The position numbers were made by a program, and so were the translations under genes. From the NCBI GenBank assembly GCA_036250195.1, contig JAVHZZ010000003.1, forward strand, positions 295,707,565-295,771,564: 64,000 bases of DNA. The letters run 5' to 3'. This DNA is from Mixophyes australis (taxonomy: Eukaryota > Chordata > Amphibia > Anura > Limnodynastidae). Positions 32,329 through 43,365 of this stretch are shown here, in pieces. The notes below the pieces were generated by a model, which saw nothing but the letters and a program-made list of their open reading frames with translations, did no database searches and was not told where the DNA came from. Position 1 is the first letter of the stretch. Each line of letters opens with the position of its first letter.

Positions 32329-34381
32329 CTAAAGTGGCAAGATGTTGTTTTCATCATCTTCAGCCTCATCCTCACCTTCAACAGTGTGTGCATCATCCTC
32401 ACACAATAGTAATTCATCCCCACTGGAATCCACCATTACAGAAATATCTGTACTTTGATGTAATTGCCAGTAAAGGTCTTCCTTGTGGAATTTGTAGTTA
32501 ATTTTGATGAACATCATCTTTACCACATTTTTAGGAAGTAGCCTTTTATGCTGCTCGCTGACAAGGTTCCCGGCTGTGCTGAAAACTCTTTCCGAGTACA
32601 CACTGAAGGGTGGGCAGCTTAGGTATTGCAAAGCGAGTTTGTACATGGCCCTCCAAATTGCCTTTTTATCTCCCAATATGTAAAGGGGCTATCTGACATG
32701 TCTATTTCTATGCTGACGTTAAAATATTCCTCCACCATTCTTTGGTTGTTGATAGTAGGATCAGGTGGAGTTACGGAAGAGGTGCCACAATTTTTGGGCA
32801 ATTTTTGTAGACCAGACCAGATGTCAATATGTTGTGCTGACTCATCTGCATCATCCCTGGGTCTCTTGGAAAAGCTTAGATTTTTCCTAGCAGCAGTAGC
32901 CTGAGAAACTAAAGAAGACGTGTCACATACCAATTGAGCTGTCAACATGCTCATCAGGAGCTTATTGCATCTCTTGTGATTTGGGTCAGCCAGAAAAAAA
33001 GAGAAGACATAGCCCTTAAACCTAGAATCAAGAACAATTGCCAAAATGTAGTGATCCGATTTCAAGATGTTGATAACTCTTGGAACCTGGCGAAGCGAAT
33101 AAAGTCCTTGATCTACAAATCCGACATACTTAGTGTAATTGCTTTGTTTCATCTCCTCCTTCAATTTCTCAAGCTGCTTTTCCAAAAGTCTAATTAAGGA
33201 AATCATTTGGCTCAAGCTAGTAGTGTCTGAACTCACTTTACAGGCAACTATTTTGAATGGTTTCAGCACCTTGCACAACACGGATAGTATTCTCCACTGC
33301 GCTGGACTAAAATACATGCCCCCTCCTTTCCCAATGTCATGGCTTGTGGAGTAAGCATTGATGGCTTTTCGCTGTTCCTCCATCTACACAAGCATATAAA
33401 GGATGGAATTTCACCTTGTTAGCACCTCTTGCTTTAGTTGGTGGCATATCAACTTAAATTTTTCTTGTAGCTGCTGCAATCACCTACATGCTCTTGCAGA
33501 ATGCCAGAAATTACCTGAAATTTTTGGGGCCACGGATAGTGTCTCCTGCACGTCCCTGTCATTTTCCAAAAATCTCTGTACCACCAAGTTGATTGTGTCA
33601 GCAAAACAGAGAATGTGATGGAATTCGCCCAGCTGTAATGCTCTCACAATATTGGTGGCATTATCACAAATGACATATCCTGAGGATAGTCTATATGGGT
33701 TAAGCCATGTTGCAATGACATCCCTTAGTTTCTCTAACAGGCTGTCAATGGTATGCCTCTTAGTGATACGCAGAGTAGCCTGCATTTTAAAAATCTGGTG
33801 TTGTTGGGTACATGCTGATGCTATTCCTGCTGCTGAAGGAGATTCACCAACCCAGTGGGCTGTCACAGTCATATAATCTTTCGTTTGTCCAGTTTGGCTT
33901 GTCCACATATCTGTGGTTAAGTGCACAGTGAGTAGAATGGCATTTTGTAGCCCAATAATTACATTTTTTCGAACCTTCTGGTAGAGGTGAGGAATTGCTT
34001 TTCTAGTAAAATGGTGTTGTGATGGAATTTGGTAACTGGGACACAGAACCTCAATTAACTGTCTGAAACCAGCTGCATTAATTGTGGATATTGGATGCAG
34101 ATCTAATACAAGCATAGTCACCATGTCATCTGTGATCCGCTTTGCAACTGGTTGACAGCTGTCATACTTGCGTCCTCTTGCAAAGTATTGATTAACAGTC
34201 AATTGTTGTAAACTAATTGTAGTCTTTTTCTTGAAAGCTTTTTTTTGACATTTCTGTTTCCCTGACTTAAAACCACTATGCACTTGCACATAGGTTTTAG
34301 CAGGTGATGTAGAGGGACTGGTATCATCATGACTGGTGCCAGGAGATGCTTGGTGCTCCTGCTCTTCTGATCAGAGTCCAT
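32329..34381 (-). pseudogene. hAT transposase (ZBED-like), frameshifted
   Basis: Start MDSDQKSR at 34381 (compare MDSKQSTYEQ in copy 2 and MDSQQYTEEQ in copy 3). The BED-finger region is deleted: by 34260 the frame already reads QQLTVNQYFARGRKYDSCQP. Then the RNase H-like core with HLTTDMWTS (first Asp), YVICDNATNIVRAL (second Asp), a long helical insert, and the hAT C-terminal dimerisation block YKLALQYLSCPP, VYSERVFSTAGNLVS (catalytic Glu in SER) and LLPKNVVKMMFIKINY. Three frames (34289-33480, 33383-32619, 32676-32329) must be joined, so it is inactive, though all three catalytic residues remain. The last 30 residues are acidic. Confidence 0.9.
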
Positions 34382-34965
34382 ATCGATGGCACTCTCAATG
34401 TGACTGGACACTGGAAAGTGACAAGAACACTGTCTGCTACCCGTGTTTCTGTGTGAGCAATGGCAGTCAGCAATGTGACTGGAGAGTGACAAGGACACTG
34501 CCACCACTCCTGTTTCTGCATGAGCAATGGCACATAGATATGTCACTGGACACTGATAAAAACACTGCCACCCCTCATGTTTTTGTGTGTGAGCAATGGC
34601 ACTCAGCAATGAGACTGGAGACTGAAGAGTGACAAGGACACTGCCTCCCCTCCTGTTTCAGAATGAGCAATGGCATACTGCTATGTCACTCGAGACTGAT
34701 AACAGCACTGCCACCCTTCCTGTTTTCTGTGCAAGCAATGGCACTCAGCAATGTGACTGGAGAGTGACAAGGATACTGCCACCCCTCCTGTTTCTGTTTC
34801 TGTATAAGTAATGGCACACAGCTATGTCACCGGACACTGATAAGGACACTGCCATTCCTCCTGTTTTCTGTGTGAACAATGGCACTCAGCAATGTGACTG
34901 GAGAGTGACAAAGATACTGCCACCCCTCCTGTTTCTGTATGAGCAATGGCGCTGATCAATTTCCC
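34382..34965 (-). repeat. Dimeric tandem array upstream of the hAT 1 start codon
   Basis: Monomers of about 65-75 bp recur with caatggcac at about 34461, 34525, 34592, 34667, 34737, 34810, 34877 and 34944. They alternate between type A (...tcagcaatgtgactggagagtgac) and type B (...catagctatgtcactggacactgata), giving a ~140-bp dimer repeated about four times. The array ends at the transposase ATG. Confidence 0.8.
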
Positions 34966-35199
34966 TGGACACTGCCAAGAACAATCCTCCGTCTTTGGTG
35001 TCTGTCTGTGAACTGGCACCGGATCTCCTTGGAGGGCGATACTTATGGAATCCAAAACTTCCGACAATGAGCCATTGACGTTTTGCCTCGATTTCGAGGA
35101 CACGCGAAAGTACCGAACCGGCTCAGCTAGTTACTCGGATTTCCTAAGTTCGGGGGAAGGGGGGCTCAGTTTTCAAAAAAATTAGCCTGAGCATCCCTA
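34966..35199 (-). promoter_or_regulatory. hAT 1 terminal region and leader
   Basis: Minus strand from 35199: tagggatgctcaggct, then ttaggaaatccgagtaactagctg, ggtactttcgcg, and gaggcaaaacgtc, words shared in order with copy 3 at 61199-61060. It probably holds transposase-binding sites and the promoter; the TATA-like ccataag at 35043-35049 is weaker than in the other copies. Confidence 0.55.
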
Positions 35200-35505
35200 T
35201 TTGAGGCATTACAGGTTATTATGGTACATGTTACAGTCAATAGTACAAAGAAGTTTAATTATTAAATGTGGATGTTATTGATCTAATGTTGGAGGGGAGG
35301 GCCTAGAGTGCTCATTGCTCAGCTCTCCAGGAGGAGAATAATACTTATCACTTTTCCAAAAAAAAGCCCCAACCTTCCAAGATTCAGACAAGCAAGTCTA
35401 AAATTGAGCTTAAAATATCAGCAAGTAATCAAAGATTGGAGGTAGCAGCACTGTCTGACACCTATAAAATGTATAAAATGTTAGTGTAAATTCAATTCTG
35501 TTGCA
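35200..35505. other. No recognised feature
   Basis: AT-rich flanking sequence. Confidence 0.4.

Positions 35506-35546
<41 letters not shown>
35506..35546. repeat. (TA)n microsatellite
   Basis: About 20 TA units with one interruption. Confidence 0.95.
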
Positions 35547-35547
<1 letters not shown>

Positions 35548-35949
35548 CATCTAATGTTAGTATATAACTTTATATTTTGTATACAAGGTGTTTCTATAGA
35601 AGTCGAGGCTTTTTTTGGATTGTCTGTATATTATTTAATAGTGTTAATTTGGCAGTAATTATTACAATTATTAGCTTCTGTTTTATTCAACAATGAATTC
35701 GGTTGCCTTAGTAACCAAATTTATATTATTCATTTATCTGATTTATACATTGTTTTGTTTTAAGCGATTCTTTAAACTAGCTATTCATAGTGTTATGTAT
35801 ATGATATAGGCTTAAATCTGCTAAGTGAGGCATTCATCATCTGCCTGTTTATTTACGATCTCTGTATGTTTTTATGTTGTTCGGATATACTATTATCAAG
35901 CTTTCATATAGATGTTTATATTTACATAACCATAGTAACGGAATGCCAA
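35547..35949. other. No recognised feature
   Basis: AT-rich, no protein-like frame. Confidence 0.4.
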
Positions 35950-36790
35950 ACTTTTATTTATAACACAAGTGCAATCAGCAGAACAATCATAATCGCGAGT
36001 GATTGGCGAGCTGGGACTACGTGATCGCATTTGGCTTTTAAATAGCATCTAAATTCCTCTGATGAAAATGACTTTAGGACAGAGAAACGCGTCAGGTCAG
36101 AGACATTATTATTCCCATATTGGTATCAGGATCACTTGCTATCAGAAACGCTAGTCTCCAGAACCCCAGGGTTTGTTGAATGGATTGAAGTCTTGATAAT
36201 TATAAAGCACCTGGATGAGAGATGTGATCATGCCCCATTTTTTCTCTGAATACTAATGCTGGAGTCAGGAAGGATAAGTAATCTGCTTTCTACTATATTG
36301 CATTGTATTATAGCTGCGGTCTGGATCCTTTTGCTTAAGATTATTCATTAACATTGCACACCCTCAGGAATCAGCTTAAGAGAGACCTTATTACAATGCT
36401 CTTGGTAGCTTGCTGAATACAGGATAAGTGCGTTATGTATATTTAACACTTTCATGGTTTTAGCTAGGGATCGTTTTCGTTTGCTAATGTGTTTCACAAG
36501 TTTACACCATTCCCTGTGAACCAGTTAAAGAGATTCAATTAAGACTCTGATGGTCAGCTGATCCTTGTCTCCACTTTACCTCTTTCTAGAGGGCTACTAT
36601 GTTTTGATAAAAACTAATCCAGGAGCTTGTATAATTATTATTTTATTGCTTCTATCAGTCAAATGATCTGTATTATTATGTATCATTTTATATCTTGAAT
36701 AGATATTTAAATGTGCTGCTAGTCTCTATTGATTTTACTGTATTTTAGATATTTTATATTTAAGTGTCAATAAATTTGTGACTGGATACA
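35950..36790 (+). repeat. Penelope-like or retrozyme-like repeat with hammerhead core
   Basis: Second copy of the type seen at 7190-7805, with a better-preserved ribozyme core at 36056-36096, the attattatt word downstream and a similar AT-rich tail (tgattttactgtattttagatattttatattt ... ataaatttgtgac, compare 7756-7805). No protein frame recognised. Edges approximate. Confidence 0.5.
36056..36096 (+). ncRNA. Hammerhead ribozyme-like motif, minimal type I
   Basis: CTGATGA (36059-36065) matches CUGANGA exactly; GAAACGCGTC (36084-36093) supplies GAA, a two-base-pair helix III (AC/GU) and the C before the cleavage point. CCT before the first box can pair with AGG after the cleavage site as helix I. 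Helix II (tgac / gaca across 36069-36081) is imperfect, so activity is doubtful. Known context: Penelope-like elements and retrozymes. Confidence 0.5.
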
Positions 36791-37395
36791 GCAATCTCTT
36801 TTTCTTTGTTCTATTTGATTGTGCACAGATACAGAGTCCTGTGTTTGAGAGCTGCGTTCCAGACACTTATACTGTTTTAATAGAAGATTCCTAGCGCCCA
36901 ATATATATATTTTCTGTCTGCCAACTACACTGTTGGTACAGGCCTGATTTTGAGAGACTGTCCCAAGCTGACAGGAATTTTTCTTAACTGTGTTGACATA
37001 TCGGGTGGTTGTTCGCACTTTATGCTGCTCTGCTCATGAAAGAAGAACTGCGAGTACCTAAGGTTATTCAATGGAAAAACCTGCCTCCCCAAATTGAACA
37101 GCAATATAAATGTATTTCTTCATGACACAGCTAGTATCATTAGTATAGTCATAGGTCTGGACCCAGATATGCCAAAGAAAGAACACACCCACATAAAATC
37201 ATCTGCTGACAGTTTGTTACCTTCAGGATTAGTAAGGATAATTTCAGAAAGTGCACGTTCCCTTTTTAAACAAATGTGCTCCATTCTGTGCAACATGCAT
37301 GATGTTTGTATATGAAAATGATATTGTGTGCAGGAATGTAACATTGAGCATGTTCTGATGGAAGAAGCTGGGTGAATCAGGATATTGAAAGCTTA
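36791..37395. other. No recognised feature
   Basis: Short frames on both strands, none recognisable. Confidence 0.4.
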
Positions 37396-37580
37396 AGGGA
37401 CATATTCAATTAGCTTTTCGGTCCGCGACTACGCGCGGCTGCATGAGTCCCGATAACGCAACATTGCGGATTTCTGTACACAGCCCATATGGTTGTGAAG
37501 AGAAATCCGCCATGTTGCAGTACCATATTGTCACTTTACATGCGCAGCCGCAAACGGAAAAGCTAATTGAATATGCCCCT
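37396..37580. mobile_element. Palindromic MITE (185 bp)
   Basis: Ends AGGGACATATTCAATTAGC and GCTAATTGAATATGCCCCT are inverted copies (17 of 19), continuing inward (ttttcggtccg / aacggaaaa; aacattgcggatttctgt / agaaatccgccatgtt). No identical flanking triplet is visible (tta left, ata right). Confidence 0.75.
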
Positions 37581-38141
37581 ATATGCGGGCTGGACAGAGT
37601 TACATGCTTCTTGCTATGTCCACAAGCAAAAAAGAAATGCTGACTTATATATATAATTAGATTTAACAAGTAGAGAGGGTGGATTTAAGGGTGCAGTTCC
37701 TAGTTTGCGGGTGGATACAGTGATTTTTTTTTTCTGGTGTGCAAATTTAGAGGGAGGGCATTGGAGAATGGTTTAGTGTTGGCATGTCCCCTCCATAGCT
37801 TGGTCATTCATCTTCTCATGGTGGCACACATTGGCCACTTATTTGAACTTTCCCCCAGCTAACCGCTGCTTGCTTTCATTGTCTAAATTGAACTAGTCAA
37901 ATAAAAGCTAATTACAAAGATTCAAAAATTATTCAAATGGTCCAGCTGATTCTCACATGATTGAGACAGTTCACGCATGTGAGAAATGGCTTAAACAGGG
38001 TTAAAACTTAAATTTATGTATTTTGTATTTTCTTTGTCAAACTCTAAACGTTGAACGAGAACAGCTAATTTCGAGTAGTGTTTCCAGGTCATATTTAATA
38101 AAATGTTAAAATTCTTTGTAATAATTTAAAAATATTTAGTT
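37581..38141. other. No recognised feature
   Basis: AT-rich, short frames only. Confidence 0.4.
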
Positions 38142-38314
38142 GGGAGATTCAATTAGGCGCGATGTTCTGCACATTTTACCGTTACTACGGTAAATTCTCA
38201 GCTCATTGCTCTTTGCACCTCTTATGTGGCACAAGGAAAAGTCAGCAGAGATATCCTGTAAAAATCCCGCGGGCACAATGTACTGAGGAACATCACTGCT
38301 AACTGAATTACCCC
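38142..38314. mobile_element. Diverged MITE (173 bp)
   Basis: Left end GGGAGATTCAATTAG and right end CTAACTGAATTACCCC are inverted copies with a few mismatches. Inner sequence gcgatgttctgc / ggaacatcactgc continues the pairing. Same style as 37396-37580 but not the same family. Confidence 0.55.
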
Positions 38315-39374
38315 TTAGTGTATTAAAACAAAAATGCTTAAAGACACAAATGTTAAAATGAACGGTGCACTTGAACTGCAAACGTGAGCGACACAACATA
38401 CCTTAAATGCATACAGAAAACATGTTTGGGACCTTTGAATCTGAGAAATTCAATCAAATTTGGAACCAATTCAAAATTGAGGTGGACATATCAGTTATTG
38501 ACGGTATTGAATTTGAAATGAAAGTCTGGGGGCCTCCTAGAGCTTTTGGGGATGTTGATAGTGTAAAATTAATATTAGATACATTTTTACAGTATATAGT
38601 ATAATGTAAAACATTAAATAATGCAAGGCTATCCACCCTATGTCCCCCACCAATCCTGCGTTTCTTCACATCTCCCTTAGGTCTTCCTTGTGACCCTTCA
38701 ACTTTCCCTTATCTGTTTCCTTACTCCTTTTTGTGTCCAAAGTCTGCTATTGAATGGAATCGCCAGCAAAGTTGGGTGCAGAACTCAATGGGATAAGTCC
38801 CTTTTATCTTGCCTCTGGACACATTCACAGACCCATGCAAACACACAAGCTTCATTTTCACATGCGATTTCAAATACAACGCCAGTGGGTAACTGGTCAA
38901 AAGACTAGCGCTGAATAAAAATGATTTACTTCATCAATAAATTATTTTTCTCAGAAGTATCTTTTATTAATGCCATCCTAATATAGGGTTAACAGAACGT
39001 GTATCACAGGAAATACTTTACTCATTTTTCTTAGTAATTAAAAGTGATGGAATTGGGGATTTTTGGAACAAAATATACTTTATTAATAGATTACAGTGAA
39101 TTTATGCACATTATTTTTGTGGTGGTCTCTTCCATTAACGTCATCCTGAGATGACGTTAGCAGAACAGGTATCGTGGCTGGTAGTTAACCCCAATGGTGT
39201 AAACAGCAGTATTGGCTTTTTGTTCTTTTAATTAAAAGTGTTTCTATACTTTTTTGGAACAAAATATACATTATGTATGGATTACATTGAGATTCAAGCA
39301 CATTTGTTATTGAATACTACTGTCCCTGAATTTTTTCACCACCTAATATAGGGCCAGCAGATTCAGTTGACAAT
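38315..39374. other. No recognised gene; two related AT-rich segments
   Basis: 38930-39020 and 39090-39210 share words in the same order (atcctaatatagggttaacagaacgtgtatc / atcctgagatgacgttagcagaacaggtatc), hinting at a diverged duplication of about 165 bp. A 65-aa frame at 38407-38604 is unrecognised. Confidence 0.35.
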
Positions 39375-39640
39375 CATCATCATCTATTAATATAGCACCA
39401 CTAATTCCGCAGCGCTGTGCAGAGAACTCACTGACAGCAGTCCTTGTCTCATTGAAGCTTACAGTCTAAACATACACACAGACTGAAAGACTAGGGTCAA
39501 TTTGATAGCAGCCAAGTAACCTACAAGTATGTTTTTGGAGTGTGAGAAGAAACCGGAGAACCTGGAGGAAACCCACGCAAACATGGGGACAACACACAAG
39601 CTCTACACAGATAAGGTCATGGTAAAGAATCAGCAAGCAA
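39375..39640 (+). mobile_element. L2-type LINE 3' fragment
   Basis: Contains the widely conserved vertebrate sequence ttttggagtgtgagaagaaac..ggagaacc..gaggaaacccacgcaaacatgggg, then acacaagctctacacaga, preceded by gcagcgctgtgcagagaactcact and agtctaaacatacacacagact. I recognise this as the L2-like tail common in fish and frog genomes; the class name is from memory. Confidence 0.55.
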
Positions 39641-39846
39641 GGGGGCTAAAGAAGGCAGCCACCCTCTCCATATTACAAGAAGTGAATAAGTCCATTTCAT
39701 TTGTTACAGTACTACCTTTTCTGTAAGTTAAGTGACTGTAATTTAGATATAGTATTAGTATTGAGAAATCATATTAAGTATATCTTTGCAGCACCTATTA
39801 TTTTCTTGTCTACCATTATTGGAATAATACAGGTAAACAGGTAATT

Positions 39847-40113
39847 GCATACCTCCCAACATGACTGTCCACGGCAGCAGGCCCAAAGGCCACTGCATAA
39901 TGGGGGCGTGGCCACTATGCTAGGAGTGAGTGGTCACACCCCCAGAGGGCTGCCTAGTGCTGTAAAGCACTAGTCTGCACATTAGATACATTAGATACCT
40001 CCCTTACTGAGATATTCCCACCTGCAGAACAGTGGCACAAACATGTCCTCAGAGGGGTCAGAGCTCTAAAATTGGGACTGTCCCACTGAAATTGGGACAA
40101 TTGTAAGGTATGC
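39847..40113. mobile_element. MITE-like repeat with GCATACCT ends
   Basis: Left GCATACCTCCCAACATGACTGTCC-type end and right ggacaattgtaaggtatgcc are inverted copies with mismatches. Interior contains gggggcgtggcc and the short duplication acattagata. No flanking duplication defined. Confidence 0.5.
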
Positions 40114-40711
40114 CATTTCCTTCCACGAGATTAGCATATTCATCTTTTGAAACCTGTTGTTCTGTGAGTGTCCAAATGATATGATTGCAAAAAGTTATAC
40201 TAACCCTGTCAGCTCAAAACTAAAGATACATAGACTTACAGGAAATGAACATTAGAAAATTATCTTCCCACGTCTTCAGGGCAAGACCATGCAAATCGTG
40301 TCTTTTGGCCCCATCCCTCTGCTAAACTATACAAATTTTGGCCTATTAGAGCAGGGGGTAGGGCCAGGATGACGTGATTAGCGCTGCCCTGTCCACTTCA
40401 CTAATGAAGTGGAAAGGATGCGGGAGGGATCCCTGCTCTCCTGGAAGTTTGGGAGAACTTTCAAAAATTTGGGAGTCCCCTGTACATTCCGGAAGAGTAG
40501 GCGACTATGGAAATGAATAATCATAACAAAAAGGTGCTCTGACCCTAGTCATACACACTTAGAAATCATTAGTTGATACTTGATATTAAATATTTAAACT
40601 TGAAATGTCTAAATAAACTGTACAAAAAATAAGTTAATTTAAAGACCCTAGAAGACATTTAAATTACAAAACTACTACTTACTTTGAAATTAAGGGACAA
40701 GTGTTAAAGGC
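40114..40711. other. No recognised feature
   Basis: May contain a related diverged repeat at 40270-40505 (ggagaactttcaaaaatttgggag), not resolvable by eye. Confidence 0.35.
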
Positions 40712-40714
40712 TAT

Positions 40715-41584
40715 GGGCCTGATTCATTAGTGATTTTATCTGCTGTTTTTTGCTTATCTTAAGCAAATCCACTCTGTGCGTGCTCAGAAAAGGGAGATAA
40801 GAAACAAAATCCACTGCCTAAAGCTGGGTACACACTACAGGTTTTTCGTCCAATAATTGGACAAATCAGCCAACATCCGACTGTTTGATCAGATATCGCG
40901 TAGTGTGTATACTTACACAATAATCTAAAGTCGCCCCAAAGTGCCGAACATCGTGTCGTTTTGTTGGTCGTACTTTTTAATTTTTGCCGACCAATCACCT
41001 TCCAATCCTGCAGTGTGTATGAATTCACCCGACTATCGGCCAATAATGTATCTCAGAGTGACAGGTCTCAGTCTGCCTGCTGCTGATCTTGTCATGATCC
41101 ACGTCAGCGTCCGTCCGTCTGTTCCTGGGGTTAAACTTCAGCTGCCGGAGATAAATCTGTCACACAGAATTTACGGCCTGTTTACATTTCGACACTTAAC
41201 ACAGTGCTGTGTGAAGACAGGCTGCCCAATACAATTGCCGGGCTCCGCTGAACACCTCTCAATGAATTAAGACCTGAGCTGTCACTTGCCTTTTATGGAC
41301 TACCTTGCAGCCGATAATTTTGGCAGATGAAGAGCAGAGAGCTGATGATAATCGTGTATAGTGTGTACACGTCAATCGGTATGCTGATCGGGATTTTTTT
41401 TTATTTTTTCTGTCGTTGGTATATCGTTAATCGTTTACTTCTCTGTAGTGTGTACCCAGCTTAAGTGAAGAATTTCTTAAGTTAAGATGAAAATCCATCT
41501 TAACTTCACTCTTATCTCCCCGTTTCTTCTTAAAATAAGCATCTTAACTTTTGCACAAGATAAGATCACTAATGAATCAGGCCC
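40715..41584. mobile_element. MITE with 20-bp perfect terminal inverted repeats, host to a nested MITE
   Basis: GGGCCTGATTCATTAGTGAT at 40715-40734 and its exact complement at 41565-41584, flanked by TAT on both sides (40712-40714, 41585-41587). The inner arms (gcttatcttaagca / aataagcatcttaac) also pair. The 640-bp centre is a separate inserted MITE, so the original was about 227 bp. Confidence 0.85.
40822..41461. mobile_element. Nested PIF/Harbinger-type MITE (640 bp)
   Basis: Perfect 19-bp terminal inverted repeats AGCTGGGTACACACTACAG / CTGTAGTGTGTACCCAGCT, flanked by TAA on both sides (40819-40821, 41462-41464). It sits inside the MITE at 40715-41584, so it inserted later. No transposase frame; a 109-aa plus frame (40941-41270) has no recognised motif. 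Confidence 0.9.
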
Positions 41585-41587
41585 TAT

Positions 41588-42913
41588 GTCACTAGGTTAA
41601 ATAGTACTTAATTTGAGTACAAATATAACAAAAAGTTTGTACAAAAACAATATACGACAATAACAGTGTTACGCAAATACTGCACACAGCAGTCTTAACT
41701 AGTTTAATAAATGGAGGCTTTCTAACAAGCTTCAGTTGTATACAGTTCTCTCAATGTTCCTGAAATCTATTTTCGACTGGGTAATTCATATGAGATTTCG
41801 TCAAAAATGAACTTTGCCTAATATCCTGAGCCAAGAATCACCACGGCAACCAGATAGATTTATTCAAGTGCTGTTTGTACAGGCTGTAGTTCTCAGTAAA
41901 TATTCAAGCTTTCAAATCAGTATTTAACAAAAGTAAAATGACTGCACAGGCAGTCCAGTCCTAAATGCTGCTATACAAACCGTACAAAACCTGCTCTCGG
42001 TGGGACAGGAAGAATTTCTGTTTACAGATGTAGTAGCAGTGGCTATAACAGCTCTTGAAATAATTACCAACCTATTTCTGTATGCTCCTGGTGTGGTAAC
42101 ATCCTTTTGTTATACAAAGTTTGGTATATTCAATGAGACTTTGTACTACCTTACTAGCATAATACAGAAGCATCACTTCTAAGACTACTTACAAAAGGTT
42201 GAAGGAATGAGATTGATGAAGAGCTTGCCTGTTTACAGTGTAATGGGTCTAAAATAAGGACAAACTGAACCTGAAAATGTTTTGTTATATTGTATTAGAA
42301 AGTGTACACCTCACATTAAAATAAGCATTCAAAACATAATTAAATCAAGGACTGTGTTTGATTTCTGCGATCAAATGAAATAGATCATTACGGCAGCTCT
42401 GAGTCCAGATCAGCAAACACTAAAATTAAAGAACTAGTGCAAGTTTGTAAATATTATTAAGTTATAAAACACAATAGAGCTAAGTGAAGTCGCAGTGAAA
42501 TGTAATGCAAATTGAGTCTGGTGGCAGTACACTCCTTTTCACAAGAGAAGTTTTGTTGATTCTGCTTTTGCTTCACTTTTCGGCAATATGCAATTCAAGT
42601 ATTATTTGTAAATTTGCATTTCGCTCAATTTATAGTCTATGAAAGGAGCTTGGATAACTATATTCAATTCATTCTTCTGTGTAGTGTTATTGGGGTAGCA
42701 CTTGAAACACCCAAGGCTAAATTCTGGTGGCAAAACGATGCAAAATTTGTGCCAAATGCTGCATTCTGTGACTATTTTGCAAGACATTGAAAATTTCAAA
42801 GGTGTTTTTGGCCAACTAGAGCACTTCTCCCTATCTATCAAAGGTTCAGTTCTTGTGAAGTAATTTCCTGCTCCACTCTCCTGATCACAGCACTCTCTTG
42901 TTTACTTCCTCCT
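41588..42913. other. No recognised feature
   Basis: AT-rich, short unrecognised frames; ends at the chromovirus 2 LTR. Confidence 0.4.
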
Positions 42914-43348
42914 TGGTGTTGCGATCATGTGACTCTGGCTGGGGAGTTTGAAACCCCCTGCATTATTTAACATCCACTCTGATACACTGTCTGTGTCAGA
43001 GCAACATGTTGTTAACCCCTGTTTCTGGCTCCCACTGTGTTTTCTGGTTCTCGGCTCCTAGTGAATTTTGGATTATCCTTGGCACCATGTACCTCAGAGT
43101 GTATACGAACCGGCTTGGTATATTGACTGCGACTTCTGTACCTGCCTGTGTTTGTACAGTTGCATCCGTCCATCTACCCTCTATCACATAATGGGGCTAC
43201 TCTAAGGACCGCCACCTGTGGACTCCTGGCAGCAAAATCCATCCTGCATTGTGGCGGTTCTTGGTGAACATTGGGGGTTTGTTAGACTCCGCGCCTAATG
43301 AAGGCTAGTGCCAATCCTGGTTGATACTTGTCTTCAGTGATTGGAACA
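42914..43348 (+). mobile_element. 5' LTR of chromovirus 2
   Basis: TGGTGTTGCGATCATGTGACTC at the start aligns with TGATGCTGCGATCATGTGAC at 47228; ends GATTGGAACA. It lacks about 110 bp (near 43070) present in the 3' LTR. TATTTAA near 42964, predicted start gtcagagcaac about 30 bases on. Confidence 0.85.
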
Positions 43349-43365
43349 GTTTACTCTAATCCCAA

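Larger units (their letters stand above)
32329..35199 (-). mobile_element. hAT transposon copy 1 (ZBED-like), 3' end lost
   Basis: On the minus strand: a terminal TAGGGATGCTCAGGCT near 35199, a leader, a dimeric tandem array (34382-34965), the transposase start at 34381 and the transposase to its stop at 32329. The downstream terminal repeat is not found; repeat sequence abuts the stop codon, so no 8-bp duplication can be scored. The upstream end is homologous to the ends of copies 2 and 3. Confidence 0.8.

Noticed and set aside
32626..33876. Several plus-strand frames of 70-92 aa
   Set aside because: Opposite-strand shadows of the hAT 1 transposase.
35192..35207. 8-bp duplication for hAT 1 (tttgaggc beside the 5' end)
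   Set aside because: No second copy at the other side, because the 3' end of the element is missing.
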